Source: Flavobacteriales bacterium (GTDB lineage: Bacteria > Bacteroidota > Bacteroidia > Flavobacteriales_F > PHOS-HE28). Taken from it: a stretch of DNA of 64,000 bases. The translations under genes and the position numbers were made by a program. The stretch is from positions 57,933 through 121,932 of the forward strand of contig JADJXF010000020.1 in NCBI GenBank assembly GCA_016715995.1, read 5' to 3'. The notes beneath the pieces were generated by a model. That model did no database searches and was not told the origin of the DNA. It saw only the letters and a program-made list of their open reading frames with translations. Shown here in pieces: positions 24,450 through 33,173 of the stretch (positions are counted from its first letter, which is position 1; each line of letters begins with the position of its first letter).

Positions 24450-25622
24450 ATGCGCACAACCATCGTTTTCTCTTCAACGCTGCTCGCCAGCGTAGCCTGC
24501 GCTCAATGGACCAGCGTCCCGAGCGGTACCCTGACACAACTGGAGGCGGTCCATCTGGTCAGCTCAACCACCATCCTCGCCTGCGGCAAGGACGGGGTGC
24601 TGATTCGCTCCATGAACGGGGGCACAAACTGGTCGCCTTTAACCTCTGGGTATGGCGATGACCTTAATGAGATCATGCAGCTCGACGCTGCCAGCTACCT
24701 CGTCTTCGCCGATGGCGGGGTGGTGCTCCGCTCGGTGAACGGGGGCGACTCGTGGACCCTGGCCGCCACCAGCACCGCCAACGAGCTGGTGAGCGCCGCA
24801 CGCAACGGCAACGTGATCGTTGCGGTGGGTGAGAGCGGAACCATCGTGCGGAGCGCCGATCAAGGGAATGCCTGGGCTACCGTGGCATCCGGCACCCTCA
24901 GCGATCTGCAATCCGTTTGGGCCGTGGATGCCAGCACCTGGTTCGCTGTGGGCAAGGATGGCGTGGGGTTGCGGAGCACGAACGCCGGGCTGGCATGGAC
25001 ACCGGTGCTGACCGGTGTTTCATCGGATCTGAACGATGTGTGCTTCCTGGATGCGCTGTCCGGGTTGATCTGCGGCGATGAAGGCGTGATGCTGCGCAGC
25101 ACTGATGGCGGAGCGACCTGGTCTCCTGCGGTGAGCGGCACCGCGAATGAACTGGATGCCCTGTGGCAGACGGGCAGTGGCACGGTTTACACGAGCGGTG
25201 TCGGCGGCATCGTGCGCGTGAGCCAGAACGAAGGGATTACCTGGAGCGCCATGACCACACCGGTATTCACCGAGCTGACCGATATCGCCTTGGGCTATGG
25301 AACCGGCTTCGCGGTCGGCGACGCTGGAACGATCATCCGGCTTGGCGGCGGCAGCACTGGCTTGGAGGAGGACCGTTACGTGCGCGGCATTGCGTTGGGC
25401 CCTAACCCAGGCGAAGGCGAAGTGGTGCTCACCGTGCTTGACTCCTCCTTGCAAGGGCAGCTCTCCATGGAGGTCGTGGATGAGCGTGGCCGAACGGTAC
25501 GCCGCAGCGGGACTATCCCATCCACGGCGCGCATCGGCGATCTAGCTCCTGGAAGCTACCTCCTTCGCCTGCTCGCCGATGGCGTGCCGGTGCATACCAG
25601 GACCTTCATCATGCTGCACTGA
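24450..25622 (+). CDS. secreted YCF48/BNR-propeller protein with type IX sorting domain
   Basis: A 390-residue exported protein. The start at 24450 gives a signal peptide (TTIVFSSTLLASVACAQ). About six propeller units follow, each with a DGVLIRSMNGGTNWSPL-like pattern (LRSVNGGDSWT, VRSADQGNAWATV, LRSTNAGLAWTPV, LRSTDGGATWSPA), which is the YCF48/sialidase-repeat signature. The last ~75 residues (RGIALGPNPGEGEVVLTVL onward) fit a type IX sorting domain. It is probably a surface or secreted binding protein; no enzyme site is seen. It follows the two-component operon after a 102-base spacer in which I see no clear promoter. Confidence 0.87.
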   Translation: MRTTIVFSSTLLASVACAQWTSVPSGTLTQLEAVHLVSSTTILACGKDGVLIRSMNGGTNWSPLTSGYGDDLNEIMQLDAASYLVFADGGVVLRSVNGGDSWTLAATSTANELVSAARNGNVIVAVGESGTIVRSADQGNAWATVASGTLSDLQSVWAVDASTWFAVGKDGVGLRSTNAGLAWTPVLTGVSSDLNDVCFLDALSGLICGDEGVMLRSTDGGATWSPAVSGTANELDALWQTGSGTVYTSGVGGIVRVSQNEGITWSAMTTPVFTELTDIALGYGTGFAVGDAGTIIRLGGGSTGLEEDRYVRGIALGPNPGEGEVVLTVLDSSLQGQLSMEVVDERGRTVRRSGTIPSTARIGDLAPGSYLLRLLADGVPVHTRTFIMLH

Positions 25623-25632
25623 ACCGGAAAGG

Positions 25633-25968
25633 ATGCGCCTGCGTGCCCGTCAACGGAACCCCAAACCCGATCGCGTCATGGAACAGCTGCTCCTGCTCGA
25701 CCCCGCGGACCTGGCGATGCTCCTGGCCCTGAGCCCGATGGAGCGCCTCGGCGGCATCGTCCGCCTGAACGCCGCGCGGTACGCCAATCGGTTGAACGCC
25801 GTGGTTCTGATGAGCCTGCTGAGCGAAGCGCGTGCTCAAGTACCAAGCAGAGGGCGGGCACGGAACAGCGCTGTGCCCGTTTCATCGGCGGCTCTTCCCG
25901 CTTCGTCAGATGCGCAAAGAGCAGGGTTAATCCCTAGGGTAATTTCGCACGCAACCAGCAAGGATTGA
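25633..25968 (+). CDS. small hypothetical protein (doubtful)
   Basis: An open frame for 111 residues that begins ten bases after the secreted propeller protein, preceded by GGAAAGG. The middle part (EQLLLLDPADLAMLLALS, then RLGGIVRLNAARYANRLN) looks like an amphipathic helical protein and uses local codon preferences. The last ~40 residues are low in information and overlap a hairpin at 25855-25882 and a promoter-like element at 25940, so the true gene may be shorter or absent. No family is recognised. Confidence 0.3.
   Translation: MRLRARQRNPKPDRVMEQLLLLDPADLAMLLALSPMERLGGIVRLNAARYANRLNAVVLMSLLSEARAQVPSRGRARNSAVPVSSAALPASSDAQRAGLIPRVISHATSKD
25855..25882 (+). terminator. possible terminator before the heme-lipoprotein cluster
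   Basis: Arms CGGGCAC and GTGCCCG with an 11-base loop, followed by TTTC. It lies inside the doubtful small frame and would close the upstream transcript. Confidence 0.45.
25940..25947 (+). promoter_or_regulatory. -7 element of the heme-lipoprotein/YceI/DUF5777 cluster
   Basis: TAATTTCG, 26 bases before the ATG at 25974. It is the only convincing element before the five closely spaced genes that follow. Confidence 0.5.
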
Positions 25969-25973
25969 AAGCC

Positions 25974-26717
25974 ATGGCCAGGACGGTGAGCGGACATTGG
26001 GTCAGGTGGGCAGGAAAGCTCACCGGCCTGGTCATGGCCCTCCTGCTGGTGAGTGGGTGCAAGCATGAACCGTTGGATGAACCCTTGGACGATGACACCG
26101 GCGGCGGCGGGGGCGGTGAGGAGGTGCCTTGCGATCCGAATGTGATCTGGTTCCAGCAACAGGTACTGCCCATCCTCACGCGCACCTGCACGAACCCAGG
26201 TGCCGGGCTGAATTGCCACCACACAGCCAACGACGATAACGATGACATCCAGATCACCAGCTACGAGACCTTGATGTCCAGTGGCATCGTTCAGGATGGA
26301 GACCTGTGGGAGGCCATCAACGAGGACGATGAAGACGATATCATGCCACGACCTCCGTTCCCGCCGCTATCGCCGGACGAGATTGCGATCATTGGCCAAT
26401 GGCTCCAGCAAGGGGCTCAGAACAACAGTTGCGAAGACGCCGCATGCGACACCCTTAATGTCACCTATTCGGGCACCATCGCACCCATCATCAATTCGCG
26501 TTGCATCACGTGCCACAGCAGCGGCAGCCCGAGCGGAGGCATCAACTTGACGCAATGGTCGGTGGTGAACGGATTGGCCATGGACGGCCGGTTGGAAGGG
26601 TCGATCCGCCGGTTGGGCGACCCTTACATTTCGATGCCGCCTTCCGGTCCGATCCTCTCCGACTGCCGCATCCGGCAGGTTCAGCTATGGATCGCACAGG
26701 GCGCGCCGAACAATTGA
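25974..26717 (+). CDS. lipoprotein with two cytochrome-c-like units
   Basis: A 247-residue lipoprotein; the lipobox is LLVSGC, followed by an acidic and Gly-rich linker. Two similar units follow. Unit 1 has CTNPGAGLNCHHT (C-x7-C-H instead of C-x2-C-H) and ends MPRPPFPPLSPDEIAIIGQW. Unit 2 has a standard heme site CITCH in INSRCITCHSSG and ends MPPSGPILSDCRIRQVQLW, where the Met could be the second heme ligand. This matches small cytochrome modules with a QVLPIL or IAPIIN helix before the heme site. Whether unit 1 binds heme is open. I start at the ATG at 25974, not the TTG at 25965. It would sit in the periplasm and pass electrons; partners are probably encoded next to it. Confidence 0.8.
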   Translation: MARTVSGHWVRWAGKLTGLVMALLLVSGCKHEPLDEPLDDDTGGGGGGEEVPCDPNVIWFQQQVLPILTRTCTNPGAGLNCHHTANDDNDDIQITSYETLMSSGIVQDGDLWEAINEDDEDDIMPRPPFPPLSPDEIAIIGQWLQQGAQNNSCEDAACDTLNVTYSGTIAPIINSRCITCHSSGSPSGGINLTQWSVVNGLAMDGRLEGSIRRLGDPYISMPPSGPILSDCRIRQVQLWIAQGAPNN

Positions 26718-26720
26718 TCG

Positions 26721-27074
26721 ATGAAGAAGGCCCTGTTGCTCCTGCCGATGGCGACCCTGCTGATCCTTCCCGGCTGCTACTACGACAACGAGGAGGAGCT
26801 CTACCCGAATTCCTTCTGCGATACCACGAACATCACCTGGAGCGGCGCCATTCAGCCACTGGTGCAAAGCAGCTGCGCGATTCCCGGATGCCATGTGCCG
26901 GGTGCGCAATCACCTGACCTGAGCACCTACACCGGCGTGCAGGCCAACGCGGCTGCCGTGAAGGGAGTAGTGGCCGATGGCTCACCGTTCTACATGCCGC
27001 CCTCCGGGAAGCTGCCTGCCTGCGATCAGCAGAAGGTGCGCACCTGGGTTGACGCCGGCGCGATTCAAGATTGA
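26721..27074 (+). CDS. small lipoprotein with CX4CH cytochrome-like motif
   Basis: A 117-residue lipoprotein (lipobox LILPGC). The mature part matches the second unit of the preceding protein: WSGAIQPLVQSSC replaces YSGTIAPIINSRC, then CAIPGCH (C-x4-C-H), then FYMPPSGKLPACDQQKVRTW. The Met-Pro-Pro-Ser-Gly and the following Cys and Trp are kept, so the fold is the same, but the heme-binding spacing is changed. It starts three bases after the stop of the preceding gene. A duplicated, diverged cytochrome module is the simplest reading. Heme attachment by a standard Ccm/Ccs system to C-x4-C-H is uncertain. Confidence 0.75.
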   Translation: MKKALLLLPMATLLILPGCYYDNEEELYPNSFCDTTNITWSGAIQPLVQSSCAIPGCHVPGAQSPDLSTYTGVQANAAAVKGVVADGSPFYMPPSGKLPACDQQKVRTWVDAGAIQD

Positions 27075-27077
27075 ACC

Positions 27078-27509
27078 ATGCAGAGAAGAACCTGGATCGC
27101 CATCATCATCGTAGCTATCATCTTCGGCGGCGGCTATGCGTGGAAGGAGTACAACCGCGTGCCCACCGGAGCGGCTTCCATGGATGCAGCCTTCAGCACC
27201 ACTGCCGAAGCGCTGCACGCCGACTTCCTTGCGGATGAAGCTGCAGCGACGGCGAAGTACGTCGGCGCCAAGGAGCAGGCCATCCGTGTGGAAGGCGTGA
27301 TCCGAGCTGTGGAGCAGGCCGACGGCGGCGGCGCCACCGTGATCCTGGAGACCGCCGACGCCATGGCGGGGGTGCTGTGCGAATTCGCATCAGACGCGCT
27401 CCCCAAGGATTGGAAGAGTGGCGACCAGGTGACGGTGCAGGGCATCTGCACAGGCATGAATGACCTTATACCGGATGTGATCATGGTGCGCTGCGCCGCT
27501 GTGGAATGA
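27078..27509 (+). CDS. membrane-anchored OB-fold (tRNA_anti-like) protein
   Basis: A 143-residue protein with one N-terminal membrane segment (WIAIIIVAIIFGGGYAW) that leaves the rest in the periplasm. The C-terminal part (IRVEGVIRAVEQADGGGATV, then CEFASDALPKDWKSGDQVTV and QGICTGMNDLIPDVIMVRC) fits the tRNA_anti-like OB-fold family, which in Bacteroidota is usually exported and of unknown function. Two cysteines in the C-terminal strands (CEFAS, GICTG) and one near the end (VRCAAVE) could matter in the periplasm. It begins three bases after the preceding gene, so it is part of the same operon. Confidence 0.75.
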   Translation: MQRRTWIAIIIVAIIFGGGYAWKEYNRVPTGAASMDAAFSTTAEALHADFLADEAAATAKYVGAKEQAIRVEGVIRAVEQADGGGATVILETADAMAGVLCEFASDALPKDWKSGDQVTVQGICTGMNDLIPDVIMVRCAAVE

Positions 27510-27550
27510 TCATTGCCTCGAGTAGAACAACAACAATAACCCAAACGAAC

Positions 27551-28104
27551 ATGACCCGCACCTTTCCTTGATCCTGGCCACGGCCACCATCTCCAGCGCA
27601 ACCCTGGCACAGGACCGTTACATGACCCGCACAGGGCATGTGGAGTTCCATTCATCCACGTCCATGGAGGACATCCACGCCGACAACGACAAGGTGACCA
27701 GCGTATGGGACGTCAGCGCCGGGGTGGTGGAGTTCGCCGTGCTGATTAAAGCCTTCACCTTCGAGAAGGCGCTCATGCAGGAGCACTTCAACGAGAACTA
27801 CATGGACAGCAACACCTTCCCCAAGGCCAATTTCAAGGGCAACATCAAGGGCGTGAGTGCAGAACAGCTCAAGACGGCCGGCAGCTATCCCGTCGCTGTG
27901 GAAGGGAAGATCACCATCCACGGCGTGGAGCAGCCGCTGATCGCCAAAGGCACCGTTACCGTTGATGCGACAGGCGGCATCCGCGCGGAGAGCGACTTCG
28001 CGGTGAAACCCTCCGACCACGACATCAAGATCCCCGGTGCCGTGCGCAAGAACATCGCTGAGGAGATCCAGGTGAAGGTTCGCATGGACTACACCAAGAT
28101 GTGA
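27551..28104 (+). CDS. exported YceI-like protein, signal peptide interrupted by a frameshift
   Basis: The YceI-like body is intact from about 27570: MTRTGHVEFHSSTSMEDIHA, then MQEHFNENYMDSNTFPKANF and SDFAVKPSDHDIKIPGAVRK. The natural ATG at 27551 reads MTRTFP and stops at TGA. One extra base in the CCTTTCC run (27561-27567) would join it to LILATATISSATLAQ and give a complete signal peptide. As the sequence stands, only a TTG at 27568 opens the frame, giving a signal sequence without its basic start. This may be an assembly or sequencing error or a recent lesion. The HFNENYM block makes it the closest relative of the YceI gene at 20239. Confidence 0.82.
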
Positions 28105-28126
28105 TTGACAGATCCAACTGAACGAC

Positions 28127-29056
28127 ATGCGAATCATCCTGTCCGTCCTCGCCAGCATCTTCTTCATCGGGATCGCTTCCTCGCAGGATGATTTGTTGAA
28201 CCTGCTGGGGGAGGAGGAGACCGGGCCGGAATACACCACCGCATCGTTCAAGACCACGCGCGTGATCAACGGCCACAGCTTGGAGAACACGGCGCATGGC
28301 GTGCTCGATTTCAAGATCGGCCACCGCTTCGGCCCGGCCAATGGTGGAGCGGCGCAGGCCTACGGGCTGGATGGCGCCACCGTGCGGTTGGGCCTGGACT
28401 ACGGCGTCACCGACCGGCTCATGATCGGCCTCGGGCGCAGCAGCTACCAGAAGACAGTGGATGGCTTCGTGAAGTACAAGTTCCTCCGCCAATGCGATGC
28501 GGGCTGCGCCATGCCGGTGACCCTGGCGCTGGTGGCCGCCTCCTCTGTGACAACCTTGGGGGCCACGGAAGTGCCGTGGTACAGCCCGGACCGCACCGAT
28601 TACTTCACGCACCGGCTGTCGCACGCGTTCACGCTCATCGTCGGCCGCAAATTCAGCGAGCGTATCTCCTTCCAACTGAATCCCGGCGTGGTCCACCGCA
28701 ACCTGGTCGCCGGCACAGAAGACCCGAACGACGTGATTCACGTGAGCGGGGCCGGGCGCGTGAAGCTCACCAAGCGCGTGGCCTTCAACGCGGAGTACTT
28801 CCATGTGCTGCGCGACCAGATCCCGGACAACTTCAAGAACTCCCTCTCGATCGGATTCGATATCGAGACCGGGGGGCACGTGTTCCAGCTCCACTTCACC
28901 AATAGCGCGGGCTTGTTCGAGCGGGCCTTCATCACCGAGACCACCGGTGATTGGGCCAACGCCTTCCAGCCCGCCAGCCGCGGCGGCGGCTTCCAGTTCG
29001 GCTTTAATATCTCTCGCGTCTTCACCGTGCACGAGCCGAAGAGGCCGAAGGGCTAG
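28127..29056 (+). CDS. DUF5777 family outer-membrane beta-barrel protein
   Basis: A 309-residue exported barrel. The signal peptide ends near residue 19 (FIGIASSQ) and is followed by the DUF5777 start DDLLNLLGEEE, TRVINGHSLENTAHGVLDF and KIGHRFGPANGG. The rest is a chain of amphipathic strands (VRLGLDYGVTDRLMIGLGRS, VDGFVKYKFLRQ, ISFQLNPGVVHRNL). The C-terminus is not a clean Phe-ended barrel signal. DUF5777 has no known function; here it is the last gene of a cluster with heme lipoproteins and YceI, which suggests an outer-membrane part of the same pathway. Its stop codon abuts that of the convergent protease gene. Confidence 0.85.
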   Translation: MRIILSVLASIFFIGIASSQDDLLNLLGEEETGPEYTTASFKTTRVINGHSLENTAHGVLDFKIGHRFGPANGGAAQAYGLDGATVRLGLDYGVTDRLMIGLGRSSYQKTVDGFVKYKFLRQCDAGCAMPVTLALVAASSVTTLGATEVPWYSPDRTDYFTHRLSHAFTLIVGRKFSERISFQLNPGVVHRNLVAGTEDPNDVIHVSGAGRVKLTKRVAFNAEYFHVLRDQIPDNFKNSLSIGFDIETGGHVFQLHFTNSAGLFERAFITETTGDWANAFQPASRGGGFQFGFNISRVFTVHEPKRPKG

Positions 29057-30175
29057 CTAACGCTGGTCAGTGCTCCTCTCTGCTCGCCTTAGCCGCAGGT
29101 ATTCCTGGAGGTTCTGCAATTCCAGCACGCCCACCAAGCGGCCGGCTTCAATCACGGGCATCAAGGGCAGCCCGGACATGATCATGCGCTGGGTGGCCTC
29201 GTGCGCGTCATCGCTCGGTGCGATGGGAGCCGCGGGTCGTGGGGGCAGGTCGGATAGGCGTGTTGTGGAGCGTCCCTGCTCGATGGCTTGGATGATATCC
29301 GAGCCCGAGACCACGCCCATCGGCTGGCCTGCGATATCAAGCACCAGCAACGCGGTATCGCCACCGGCGAGCAGCTCATCGCGGGCCTCGGCCACGGATG
29401 CGGCCCCGCCCATGGTCCAGAAACGCGTGCGCATCACCTGGGCCACGCCGATCCCACGCAACTGCTCGCGCTGCGCCACGTTGCGCGCCTCGGCACCAGC
29501 GGCCATGTAGATGAACAGGCCGATCAAGGCCAGGAAGGGCTGCCCCGCATAAAGTCCGTATCCCATGCCGAGGATGGCTACCGCGCGACCCAGGCCGGCC
29601 GCGATGCGCGTGGCCCGCTCGCGCGGCATGCGCATGGCCAGCACCGAGCGAAGGATGCGCCCGCCGTCCATGGGGAAGGCCGGTATCAGGTTGAAGAGGA
29701 AGAGCCACAGGTTCGCCGCCACCAGGAAGAAGAGCAGGTTGGTGAACATGGTGGCGCCCAGCAGCAGGTCGGAAAAGAGCGTCACCAGGCCCATGGCGGC
29801 CACGATTATGAAGGAGAGCACCGCGATGACCAGGTTCACCGCCGGGCCGGCCACGGTGATCCAGAACTCCTGGCGTGGTTCTTCTGGCATCCGCTCCAAG
29901 GAGGCCACGCCCCCGATGGGCAGCAAGGTGATATCGCGCGTGCCCACGCCGAAGTGCCGCGCGGTGAGCGCATGGCCGAATTCATGCAGCACCACGCAGG
30001 CGAAGACGATGCCCACCATGGCGAGCTGCATCCATACGATGGACCATCCAAGCCCTTCGGAGAGCGAGGAGTACGCCACGTACAACGGCAAGGCGATGAA
30101 AGACCAGTGGAGCCGCACCTGGATGCCCTTGAAGCGGAAGAGGGGCAAGGCGCCCCGGCTCAACGCGCCGGCCAT
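29057..30175 (-). CDS. M50 site-2-type metalloprotease with CBS domains
   Basis: A 372-residue membrane protease. The zinc site is VVLHEFGHALTARHFG (HExxH) near residue 65, with the third ligand region NLIPAFPMDGGRILRS further on. Four to six membrane segments surround these. The C-terminal ~150 residues contain two CBS motifs (VAEARDELLAGGDTALLVLD and DDAHEATQRMIMSGLPLMPV), which usually sense adenine nucleotides. The layout matches SpoIVFB-like CBS-type S2P enzymes that cut regulators inside the membrane. Its start overlaps the stop of the universal stress protein gene by one base (TGATG), so the two are coupled. The substrate is unknown. Confidence 0.92.
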   Translation of the reverse strand: MAGALSRGALPLFRFKGIQVRLHWSFIALPLYVAYSSLSEGLGWSIVWMQLAMVGIVFACVVLHEFGHALTARHFGVGTRDITLLPIGGVASLERMPEEPRQEFWITVAGPAVNLVIAVLSFIIVAAMGLVTLFSDLLLGATMFTNLLFFLVAANLWLFLFNLIPAFPMDGGRILRSVLAMRMPRERATRIAAGLGRAVAILGMGYGLYAGQPFLALIGLFIYMAAGAEARNVAQREQLRGIGVAQVMRTRFWTMGGAASVAEARDELLAGGDTALLVLDIAGQPMGVVSGSDIIQAIEQGRSTTRLSDLPPRPAAPIAPSDDAHEATQRMIMSGLPLMPVIEAGRLVGVLELQNLQEYLRLRRAERSTDQR

Positions 30176-30999
30176 CAGCGATCGGCCTGCTGGAGGACGA
30201 GCAGCGGCAGGTGCGTGTGCATGGCCAGCTTGGCGGCCGTGCTCCGGTGGAAGAGCCCTTGGAAAACGCCGCGCTTGCGGTGAAGCACCACGAGCAGGTC
30301 GGCATCGCTCTGCTCGGCGACGTCGTTGAGCGCGGAATCCACGTTCTCACCGCTCATGTACTGCTGAGTGTGCGGTATGGCGCCGAGCAGGTTGTCGAAG
30401 ACTTGGTCCGCTGTGCCCGTATCAGCGGTGGAGCGCTCGTTGATCACGCGCACCACGCGGATCTCACCCTGGTTCCGGCGCGCGATATCGAGGACGGGCG
30501 CAAGGCTGTCCTTGCTCACGGGGCCGCCGTCATCGGCGAGCACGATTCGCTTGGGCGCATGGTATTCGGCCTGTCCTGGAACCGCGAGCACTGGGAAATT
30601 GCCGTGCTTGATGACATTCGCGGTGTTGCTCCCGAAGAGCGCTTCCTGCAGGCCGGTGGCTCCTTGGGTGCCCATCACCACCATCACCGGACGGTCCTTA
30701 TCGTTCGCAAAGCGAGCTACCACATTGGGTAGGTCGCCATGCTGCGCCTCGGCCTCCAGGCTGAGCGTCTGCCCTGGGAAATGCTTGCGCACCTCCTCGG
30801 CGAAGGCCTTGACGCCCGCGATCGCTTCACGGGCCAGCAGGTCATCCATGTTCCACATGGTGCTGGCAGCGCCATGCGGCATCATATAGGTGTTGAGCAA
30901 GCTGAAGCGGTTGCCCTCTGGACCGAAGAGCCGGATCGCGTATAGCGCGGCATTCAGCGCGTTGCGGCTGAAATCGGTGGGGATGAGGACGTGCGCCAT
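30175..30999 (-). CDS. universal stress protein, two UspA domains
   Basis: A 274-residue tandem universal stress protein. The first UspA domain begins VLIPTDFSRNALNAALYAI and has the nucleotide-site-like VVMGTQGATGLQEALFGSNT with VIKHGNFPVLAVPG. The second is shorter (KRIVLADDGGPVSKDSLAPV, then DLLVVLHRKRGVFQGLFHRS and LPLLVLQQ). Both lie in the cytoplasm. The first keeps G-x2-G-x9-G-S/T, so ATP binding is possible. It is translationally coupled to the M50 protease gene downstream, which suggests they respond to the same condition. Confidence 0.9.
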   Translation of the reverse strand: MAHVLIPTDFSRNALNAALYAIRLFGPEGNRFSLLNTYMMPHGAASTMWNMDDLLAREAIAGVKAFAEEVRKHFPGQTLSLEAEAQHGDLPNVVARFANDKDRPVMVVMGTQGATGLQEALFGSNTANVIKHGNFPVLAVPGQAEYHAPKRIVLADDGGPVSKDSLAPVLDIARRNQGEIRVVRVINERSTADTGTADQVFDNLLGAIPHTQQYMSGENVDSALNDVAEQSDADLLVVLHRKRGVFQGLFHRSTAAKLAMHTHLPLLVLQQADR

Positions 31000-31012
31000 G
31001 GTGCATGCTGCT

Positions 31013-31231
31013 TCAATGGCCGTGGCCCTCAGCGCTGGGGGTCTTGGCCGAGGAATCCACCAGCCAGTAGCCGATGAAGAGCAGGGTAATCATGGCCACG
31101 AAGCTGATCAGACCGATGGTGTTGTCCGCGCGACCGCTTTCCACCACCACCTCATCGGTATCGAGGATGGCGAAACGGAAAGGGATAAGGAAGGCGAGGA
31201 GCCAGAGCACGAGGCCGATGATCTTCTTCAT
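31013..31231 (-). CDS. small two-helix membrane protein
   Basis: A 72-residue protein with two hydrophobic segments, KKIIGLVLWLLAFLIPFRFA and LISFVAMITLLFIGYWLV, separated by a short charged loop. The C-terminus SAEGHGH is His-rich. No family is recognised. It is 13 bases upstream of the universal stress protein gene on the same strand and has its own -7 element, so it probably leads a three-gene operon with that gene and the M50 protease. It could be a small regulator or subunit; this is not shown. Confidence 0.7.
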   Translation of the reverse strand: MKKIIGLVLWLLAFLIPFRFAILDTDEVVVESGRADNTIGLISFVAMITLLFIGYWLVDSSAKTPSAEGHGH

Positions 31232-31250
31232 GTGTGGTGGTTTGGTGCGG

Positions 31251-31258
31251 CGAAGGTA
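31251..31258 (-). promoter_or_regulatory. -7 element of the small membrane protein-Usp-M50 operon
   Basis: Minus-strand TACCTTCG, 19 bases before the ATG at 31231. Confidence 0.5.
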
Positions 31259-31268
31259 ATCCGCGTCG

Positions 31269-31667
31269 TTAGAGACGCTTGGCCAGCCACTGGTGGAACT
31301 CGCCCTTCAGCTCGCGGTAGAGCTTCTCGAAGGTCTGGAAACGGTCGCGCAGCTCGGTGTGGTCGATGAAGTAGCGGTGCTCGATGGCTACCGGATGGTC
31401 CTTGCTCTCCTTCTCCAGCACATTCTCGTGCGCCTTGATGTCGTGGCGTAGTTCATCGATCACCTCGCGCTCGCGGATGAACTGGTTCTGGAAGTGTTCG
31501 AGCTCGGCCATCACCTCGTGCTGGTTGTTGCGTCGCACGATATCCTCCAGGCGATGCTCGAAGATGCCGATCTCCTCCTTGTAGAACTTCAGCGAATTAA
31601 TCCACTCCATGTGGTCGAAGTGGAGGTCGGCGATGTACTTCCGAGCGGGGGAGGTTGCGGTTGTCAT
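31269..31667 (-). CDS. coiled-coil hypothetical protein
   Basis: A 132-residue soluble protein, almost fully helical. Blocks such as DHMEWINSLKFYKEEIGIFE, RLEDIVRRNNQHEVMAELEH and LRHDIKAHENVLEKESKD suggest coiled coils. Aromatic and charged residues dominate and there is no signal peptide or membrane segment. No characterised family is recognised. I chose the ATG at 31667; two in-frame ATGs further up (31685, 31700) are less likely since they lie in the spacer near the gltA terminator. It is a single gene on the minus strand. Confidence 0.6.
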   Translation of the reverse strand: MTTATSPARKYIADLHFDHMEWINSLKFYKEEIGIFEHRLEDIVRRNNQHEVMAELEHFQNQFIREREVIDELRHDIKAHENVLEKESKDHPVAIEHRYFIDHTELRDRFQTFEKLYRELKGEFHQWLAKRL

Positions 31668-31704
31668 GCGGATGGGTTTTGAGTCCATGAACTTATGCAA
31701 AACA

Positions 31705-31728
31705 AAGCGGCCCGTTACGGGGCCGCTT
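31705..31728 (-). terminator. terminator of gltA
   Basis: Arms AAGCGGCCC and GGGGCCGCTT with a GTTAC-type loop. On the minus strand it is followed by a T-rich TTGTTTTG run. It is 22 bases after the gltA stop. Confidence 0.75.
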
Positions 31729-31750
31729 GATGATTGTCAGGAATGATGCA

Positions 31751-33040
<1,290 letters not shown>

Positions 33041-33079
33041 CGCCGCTCGTTGGAATAGGTGGGTGATTTTGAGTGGCCG

Positions 33080-33087
33080 CTAAAGTA
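33080..33087 (-). promoter_or_regulatory. -7 element of gltA
   Basis: Minus-strand TACTTTAG, 39 bases before the gltA ATG. Confidence 0.5.
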
Positions 33088-33129
33088 GCATGGGAACATC
33101 CTCGGCCGAACCGATGCGTCCGAAAGCAC

Positions 33130-33155
33130 GGAAGCCCTGCTGTGGCAAGGCTTCC
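33130..33155 (-). terminator. possible terminator after the thioredoxin-like gene
   Basis: Arms GGAAGCC and GGCTTCC with a 12-base loop, 18 bases beyond the minus-strand stop at 33174. The T tract is weak. Confidence 0.4.
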
Positions 33156-33173
33156 AAGTAGGTTCGCAGTTCC

